Assembly (NCBI GenBank): GCA_037176845.1
Contig: JAYKXP010000046.1
Coordinates: 62,001-126,000 of the forward strand
Direction: 5' to 3'
Source of the DNA: Paramarasmius palmivorus
Lineage: Eukaryota; Basidiomycota; Agaricomycetes; Agaricales; Marasmiaceae
DNA length: 64,000 nucleotides
The notes under the pieces were generated by a model. The model had not been told where the DNA came from. It was given only the letters and a program-made list of their open reading frames with translations, and searched no databases. The stretch's first letter is position 1, and every line of letters starts with the position of its first letter. The translations under genes were made by a program, and so were the position numbers. Shown here piece by piece: positions 57,652-64,000 of the stretch.

Positions 57652-57659
57652 TATATAAA
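57652..57659 (+). promoter_or_regulatory. TATA box of the nucleoside permease-like gene
   Basis: TATATAAA lies 62 bases upstream of the ATG at 57,714, followed by an A/C-rich leader; a typical spacing for a fungal core promoter. Confidence 0.6.
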
Positions 57660-57713
57660 GCGAGATAGAACTCTCACCAAATACCCTGTCAGACGTTTCA
57701 GCATCATCATCTC

Positions 57714-58959
57714 ATGATGAGGTGGAATCTCGCCCAAGTTGCAGTGATTGCGCCTGCCCTTCTTGCTGCAAGAGCAAACTCGCATGCGGATACCCGTTCA
57801 GGAAGTGGTAGGATCACACCAAAGGTATTCATTTTGAATATGGTGGGTCCATTTAATATGCTGATAGAACCTACACGTTACTAGTTACTTTTAGTTTGAC
57901 CAGGAAGCGAACGTTTGGTACAACATACCGGAGTTTGATCTTTTGGCGCGCAACATTACAGTACCAGGGGTCCCATCCAGCTTCCCTGATGCACACTGTA
58001 CGAGAAACGGGTCTATTTGCGAGCTGGTTGCCGGGGAGGCAGAAATAAATGCGGCAGTCACAATGTCTGCCCTCGTATACTCCTCCATTTTTGACCTCAC
58101 AAGGACTTACTTCCTAGTCTCCGGCGTTGCTGGGGTGAGTCCCAAGTTGGGGACAACCGGTTCCGTCACCCTAGCTCGTTTCGCTGTACAAGTTGCGTTG
58201 CAGTACGAGATAGACGGAAGAGAAATACCTCCGGGATTTGGTACAGGCTATATACCCCAAGGCTCTAGAGCACCTGACCAATTTCCGTCTCTCCTTTACG
58301 GTACCGAGGTGTTTGAGCTGAACGACAACTTGCGTTTACTTGCCTATCAGTTCGCCCAGCAGGCAATGCTACATGATACCGCCGCGGCGCAATTGTATCG
58401 TTCGCAATACGCCAGCGCGCCCGCGTTCATACCTGGCGCTAAACCCCCTTCGGTTGTCCTTTGCGATACTGCCACATCCGATAATTTCTGGGCAGGAAAT
58501 TTACTCGCAGAGGCCTTCGAAAACACCACTGCACTATTCACCAATAATACAGGGACGTATTGCAGTACGCAGCAGGAGGATAATGCCATCTTGGAGGCGC
58601 TTTTGCGAGGTGCCGTTTCCAAGCGTGTCGATTTTTCGCGCATTATTATCATGAGAACAGGATCCGACTTTGATCGACCGTTCCCAGGTCAAAGCGCCTA
58701 CGAGGGTTTGTTTGCAGATCAAGGAGGATTTGAACCGGCGCTGGTGAACAGTTATCGTGCAGGGGTCAAGATTGTGCAGGGAATCGTCGATGGATGGGAC
58801 AGTCGGTTCTATCAGGGCATAGAAGCCTCGAACTATGTTGGTGACATACTTGGTTCTTTGGGTGGTCAGCCAAGTGCAGTGGATAGAGTCAGTGAAACCA
58901 GATCATACCGTTCAGGTAAACGGATTCGTGACGACCGTAGAGCACTATACAATGTCTAG
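57714..58959 (+). CDS. Purine nucleoside permease-like secreted protein (NUP family)
   Basis: Two exons (57,714-57,842 and 57,895-58,959) give 397 residues. The N-terminal MMRWNLAQVAVIAPALLAAR is a signal peptide. The family signature is strong: ITPKVFILNM then FDQEANVWYNIPEFDLLARN, TYFLVSGVAGVSPKLGTTGS, GYIPQGSRAPDQFP, SVVLCDTATSDNFWAGNLLA, EDNAILEALLRGAVSKRVDF, IIMRTGSDFDRPFPGQSAYE and ASNYVGDILGSLGGQP. In yeasts NUP takes part in uptake of purine nucleosides; the fold is nucleoside-phosphorylase-like and the protein is not a transporter with helices, so it may bind or split nucleosides outside the cell. The last 30 residues after GGQP look unlike the family end and may reflect a missed intron or divergence. 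Confidence 0.9.
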
Positions 58960-60209
58960 TCCGTGAGCAATCAGGAGACCGGCGAGTGGGATCGGAAGCT
59001 TAAATTTGCTCGAAGTCTGCTTATTGGTCTATTCAGTGTTGTAAAAGGGCTGTACAGGTCTTGGTCAAGCAACGAAAATGACTGTGTTCTTGTTGGCCCG
59101 GAGACTAGCAGTGATATATGTATAAAGCAATGAACTCGCGACGTACCAAAGCCTATTGGTACCTCTTCACAAATGATATATTCCACCAAAATCCAATTCA
59201 ATGATCCGCGTTGAGAGCACCGCAACACCAGTCCTCTGGCTGACGCTTTGCGAGATGGAGGTCGGCGTTAACGCGTCAACGTTTGGGCCCTGGGTCTAAC
59301 ATGGGCGTCTAAAAATTTCGTCCACAAATCATCACCTCAGAGTCACTCAGAGTCAAAAACACAATTTCAGCCCATATCCCAGTTTTGAATGGAATTCGCG
59401 GACACAGCAAAAAACTGCAGGTCAGCTTATACGGTGGAACACGGAGATGCGGGCTCCTGAACGGATTCGGAAAGGCTCACACCGGTGTGTGCGGTAACAT
59501 CGTGTCCAAGTCCATCGTTATACTGACCAGTCTTTGCAGCAAGTTTCGTCTCACATTCAGAGCCCGATCAGCCGGTTGATTTCTGCGCTCTAAAGTGCTC
59601 ACGGCCGAGATTTTAATAGAAAATAATACGACAAACATGGCCTTTTGAAGGAGGCCGACACGCACTTTAACTCGTCAGGAGTATCTCAACTCCTCTACCA
59701 AGACACTGCCCTTTACTCAACTCATATTGTCAGACCTTGGGTTGTGGACGGTTCAAGCACTGTGCGATCCTCAGATTCTGGGGCTACATAGCAGGAGTTG
59801 ACCAGTCGATCAGGGCAGGTAGTAGGGCTCCTGAGTAGTTCAAGCACCGGTGTGTCTACTAGCTCTGGAAATTCTCGCAAATACTGACTTATCCGAAGAA
59901 GAGCATTCTATTTTGTCGAGGAAAAGAAGAAAGTATTGCTACTGAGGTACGACAGGCCCTTGAACCCAATATCAGAACTTGGACAAGCAACTCGTCCCAA
60001 AACCCACTTCTCCCCTGGAAACCCGTACCTCTGATCATCCGCAATCAATGCTGCCAGTGTATCAGGAGTCCGGGGTCCGCGTTTCCTGGTATATAGCACG
60101 CCAGGAAGAATATGCCCTCTTCAGGTTCCCCGCGAATCGTTAACGTTTCTCCCAGACAGTCGTGTAACCATCGTCACTCTTTATTCCGTTTCAAACATCT
60201 TCGGTCAAG
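58960..60209. other. Intergenic, nothing recognised
   Basis: About 1.25 kb. Contains a short direct repeat (CTCAGAGTCA near 59,335-59,355) and an ACGCGTCAACG word also found near 30,405. No gene, RNA or transposon recognised; the right end is the promoter of the GH5 gene. Confidence 0.45.
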
Positions 60210-62834
60210 ATGCGCACGTTCGTTTCAGGCCTGCTTGCAGGTCTAATAGTCCTTACAAACTTTTCCGGTTCTTCGGCTACCCTCCGTCGCTCCAATACCT
60301 TTGATAGACGCGTTAAGCACGCTGCTCTCAGCAAGAGGGCCCCGGACTGGCCTGTACACTATTGGGAAACGAAGATTCGAGGTGTCAGCCTTGCTGGATG
60401 GCTCGTGTTGGAGGTGAGTGGTATACGTTCTCATGTCATATGCGGTCAGTTACTGATTTGTTTATTCAGCCTTGGATCACCCCTTCTATCTTCACATCAC
60501 AAGACAACTCGAATATCGTGGATGAGTATACCCTTAGCCAGTACGGCAACCGCGATGCGGTACAAGCGACCTTGGTCAATCATTGGAACACCTTCATCAC
60601 CAAGAATGATTTTCAGAAGATCAAAGATGCAGGGTGAGCGCGTTGTGCAAACGATGATCCTTGCGCTTACTCAACTCCGTCTTCAGCTTGAACCATATCA
60701 AGATTCCAATTGGATACTGGGCTTGGGACGTGTCTCAAGGAGAGCCCTACCATCAGGGCCAGCTTTTTTACCTTGACCAGTTCGTTACTTTTCGCTCCCT
60801 TTTATGTACCTCCATCTTGATGCGCGATCCAATAGGGCGGTCGGGTGGGCCCGAGATGTTGGGGTGAAAGTGGTTATCACTCTACAAGGCTTGCCGGGCT
60901 CTCAGGTAAATCATGATCCTCGAACCTCGAATGAAATTTGGTCTGAGTTTAGCGTTTCTTAGAACGGCTTCGATGGGAGCGGGCAGAAAGGTAACATCAA
61001 CTGGCACAAGAACAAGCAGAACGTGGATCGTAGCTCGAACATTATCAAGGCCTTGGCTGCGTGGTATTCTGCTCAAACCGATGTCGTCGTAGCCATTGAG
61101 AGCATAGCAAGCCCTGCTGGCTGGGTTGGGGATGATTTCATGAATGTGTTGCGTCAGTATTATCTCGACAGGTGCGAGGCCTCGTTTCATTCTTCCGCAC
61201 ACATCTTCTGATCGATGCTATGATAGCTATGGAAACACACGCTACCCGTATGCTACGGCGAGCCAGGGTGCGATTGTCCAGATTATTCCTGACGCAGGTT
61301 TGTCCCTTTCCTCCTGGAAAGGTTTCGAGCCACCTGGTTCATTCGATGGTGTCATGATTGGTGAGTTATTTTTTCCAAGAGTATCATAATGCTCCTCGTA
61401 CTGATAGAACCTGCAGATACGCACTACTATAGTATCTGGTGTCCCGACTGTCCTTCTCGAAACTATGACCAGCACATCGCGGCTGCCTGTCAGCAGAACA
61501 CTTCCCTCGCGGAATCGGAGCTATGGACAGTTGTTGGAGAATGGACAACCTCTACTACCGACTGTGCAAACCTCCAATTTGGACCGATGGGAGGAAGCAC
61601 ATACGATGGCAGCGCCGCAAGCTCTGTCAAGCACGGCGATTGCAGCACAATGAGCGGCGACGGATCCAAGTTCAGCCAGGATTATAAGAACTTTATGAGG
61701 GCGTTCTTCGAGGCACAGACCTCTAGTGAGTGGCAATGGTTCACCTTCTTCATATGGCTGACAACATCCATAGCGTTCGAGGCCAATAGTGTCGGATGGA
61801 TATACAACACCTGGAAGACCGAGAATGCTGCCGAGTCCAGCTATTCTGCCGGGCTTGCTGGTGGTTGGATTCCTTCGGTTGCCACGGATAGGGCTTACCC
61901 TAACATTTGCTCTGGTACTCCTCTTGCCAATCTCACGGCGACTCTCCCTGTGACCAACGTCACTTTACCCAATAATACCACTCTCACAAACAATACCACC
62001 GTACCCAACAACACTACCGTGTCTAGCAACACGACCACGCCTTGCCCTTACGTATGTCCCAGCAGTACCACTGTGAATGTCGGGAGAAGAGATGCTGCCA
62101 ATAGCGGAGTTCTGACTTGCCCGTGCGTCGTTTCAATGATGAATTAATCCTGACGCTCATGAGGTTTCTTCCAGAACCATACAGCAACAACCACTTATGA
62201 TTCGTGACAGCATTAGTTGCCAGTACAACTCTACCGATGGAACTCTCATCACAACTGGCCAGACAGTATGCCCCACTAATCTTGCGCTCTCGGCGGATTG
62301 TGCCCCCACTGTGAATGTCACGGTACCTGCGGTTAACACGACTACTCCCGCTGTGAACACAACTACTCCCGCCGTGAACACCACCACTCCGGTAACCAAC
62401 ACTACTCAACCTACCGTTCCTACATGTACCTTGGCAAGCACCACTATGCAATGCTGCAAGATTCTCAATCCGGTTCGTAGTTCGCTGACTCTGTGCACCA
62501 TTTTTCTAATGGACACATTTGTACAGGACTCGTCATATTCCTATTATACTTACCTTAAGGACCTTATGGTCGAGGAAAACCTGACACCTGACTTGAGCAA
62601 AGTGTAAGTGTTACCCTTGTCGATCTGTTCGCTTCTCAAGTTAGTATTCATAGGGCCGATTACTGCTATACGCAAACCTCTTGCACGCAAAATCAAGTTC
62701 CCGCGTGCTGCGAGCGGAAATCTTCTATAGACGTAAGTTGTACCAAGTATAGTTCTTATTGTTCGTCGTTGGCTGACATCCCTTACCTCTAGACTGTCGT
62801 TGGGTACAATTGCACAGTCCCCACTTACACTTGA
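60210..62834 (+). CDS. GH5 exo-beta-1,3-glucanase-like protein fused to a hydrophobin-like tail
   Basis: Twelve exons join in frame to the stop at 62,832. Order: a signal peptide (MRTFVSGLLAGLIVLTNFSG), a dibasic propeptide site (SKRAPDWP), then a GH5 barrel with [114 protein letters not shown] and the usual closing AYPNIC. The protein does not stop there. It continues through an N/T-rich, sequon-dense linker (repeated NNTT, PAVNTTT) with a second dibasic RR site and a six-cysteine stretch to a tail C-x8-CC-x34-C-x5-C-x7-CC-x13-C ending GYNCTVPTYT, very like a hydrophobin. Four GH5 active-site residues are replaced, including the acid/base Glu. So it is perhaps a glucan-binding wall protein rather than an enzyme. 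Confidence 0.85.
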
Positions 62835-62987
62835 GCGCTGCTGTCGTTGTTTCTCTGGGGTATCGTGGAGACCATTCTTTTGGGATATACCTTACTTGTG
62901 TGTTTCGTATATGTAGTGTACATTGTGGTACTGAATATTCGATTGTGTTCTTTTGGGATCGGAGTTATAACCCTCTTTTCTACCCCC

Positions 62988-63839
62988 ATGTCTGAACAAG
63001 AAGTCCACCTTCGTGATTCGACTTCATCTTCTCTACCTAAAGTCAAACCAGCACCTCAATCTAAAAAGATCTCGACACCTTTTTCCTATTACCCAAGTGA
63101 CGATGGTACCGACGAAAATCTTCTCATTTTGCTGCATGGGTTAGGTATGTAAGTACGTCCTTTTTTTTCTCCTTTCTCCCTTCTGAACGCTAGAACACAC
63201 CTAGGCGACACACATTTACCGTTCTCAAAGCTCGGTAAACAGCTACATCTACCACAAACCGCTATTCTCGCACTACGAGCCCCAGACCAAATACCCTTCC
63301 TCGAAGAACAAGCCTTTCAATGGTACACCTCCTTTGACCAACTCGGTGAACTCATCGATCGACCCAACCCAACACCCGCTCTGGATCTCTTAACAAAAGT
63401 ATTCAACCATCTCATTCAAGACTGTACATGGCCCAGTACCAAAATCCACTTATTCGGATTCGCACAAGGCGGATCGGTAGCGTTGGAGTTTGCTATCAAG
63501 TTTTGGAGGAATGGGGATATGAAAGAGAGGATTGGGAGTGTGGTTTCGGTATCTGGACCACTGTTGTCGTATCCGACGTTATCGACGCTGTGCCCGACAC
63601 CGGTGTTGGCTGTATATCGACCTCCACCGGCGGAACCGAGTCTTTCGTCGAGTGATTTGGCGGCGTTGAGGAAGGCGTTTGATGGTGTCAAGGAGGTGAA
63701 GCTCGGGGCGAGAGGTGCTGCGATGCCTTCGTCGAAAGAGGAGTGGGAACCTATTATGAGGTTTTGGAGTGAGAGGTTGAGTAGAAGGCAGGTGGACGGG
63801 TTGTATGAGGTTATGAGCGGAATCGCACCGCCCAAGTAG
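62988..63839 (+). CDS. Alpha/beta hydrolase of the phospholipase/carboxylesterase type, without the nucleophile Ser
   Basis: Exons 62,988-63,144 and 63,205-63,839 join to 263 residues in frame. LLILLHGLGDTHLPFSKLGK has the oxyanion-loop HGLGD, TAILALRAPDQIPFLEEQAF follows, and the nucleophile elbow reads IHLFGFAQGGSVALEFAIKF. Carboxylesterases of this family have G-x-S-x-G, here G-F-A-Q-G, so the nucleophile is Ala. The Asp/His positions further on are not obvious: the region around PTPVLAVYRPPPAE lacks the usual G-x-x-D-x-x-V. The N-terminal 35 residues are disordered. I believe close relatives also have a small residue at this position, so the loss may be old. The end (EVMSGIAPPK) is intact. 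It starts 154 bases after the GH5 fusion gene. Confidence 0.85.
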
Positions 63840-64000
63840 GTGTATTTTATTGAATGACATTGTACTACTAGACAACAAAATCGAATAGCTGATTCGGTGA
63901 CTCTGTACATGGTACGACATAGGCATCGTCTGAGTATTCCATACACAACTTGTTTTGACTGTGAGGTTTGATTCTGCACCGTCTTCCCGTGGCTCCTTCA

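Noticed and set aside
59908..60099. Minus-strand frame upstream of the GH5 gene
   Set aside because: Short, no family features, and lies in the promoter region of the GH5 gene.

Overview
The window is nuclear DNA of a mushroom-forming basidiomycete (Agaricomycetes). The signs are small genes cut by many introns of about 50 bases, a class I hydrophobin, a Plavaka-type DNA transposon, a multipass protein of the DUF6535 kind, two paralogous seven-helix membrane proteins of a type common in these fungi, and secreted carbohydrate-active and cysteine-rich proteins. I saw no tRNA gene, rRNA, CRISPR array or bacterial-type operon. Exon borders were read by eye from GT...AG sites and reading-frame continuity.

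Left part (0-27 kb), mostly minus strand: a WD40-repeat protein running towards the left edge, a low-complexity proline-rich protein, a conserved protein with a mitochondrial-like N-terminus, a single-pass membrane glycoprotein, the RNase P/MRP subunit POP7, divergently the translation release factor eRF1 (SUP45, plus strand), a seven-helix membrane protein (plus), a large membrane-anchored protein with a beta-propeller and an amidohydrolase domain, a lipoyl-domain protein resembling pyruvate dehydrogenase component X, a TPR/MYND zinc-finger protein, and the GPI-anchor ethanolamine phosphate transferase GPI13/PIG-O.

Middle part (27-46 kb), gene-sparse: two small secreted proteins (plus and minus), an M50B-like membrane metallopeptidase, a single-pass membrane protein, a class I hydrophobin with a clear TATA box, a DUF6535-type multipass protein, an F-box-like protein and an unrecognised protein.

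Transposon part (46-56 kb): a broken Plavaka transposase with an N-terminal C2H2 finger, a divergent companion gene interrupted by an AT-rich tRNA-like (SINE-like) insertion, and repeat-rich flanks that may be the ends of one composite element of about 7.8 kb.

Right part (56-64 kb), plus strand: a second seven-helix membrane protein, a secreted purine nucleoside permease-like protein, a GH5 exo-beta-1,3-glucanase-like protein fused to a hydrophobin-like eight-cysteine tail, and an alpha/beta hydrolase.

Two themes stand out. First, at least ten otherwise well-conserved genes, including essential ones (eRF1, PIG-O), carry one or more apparent single-base frame breaks, which points to assembly indels rather than gene death. 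Second, three enzyme-like proteins lack a key residue of their family: the GH5 acid/base glutamate, the lipoyl lysine and the hydrolase serine. The strongest candidate for something new is the GH5-hydrophobin fusion at 60,210-62,834.
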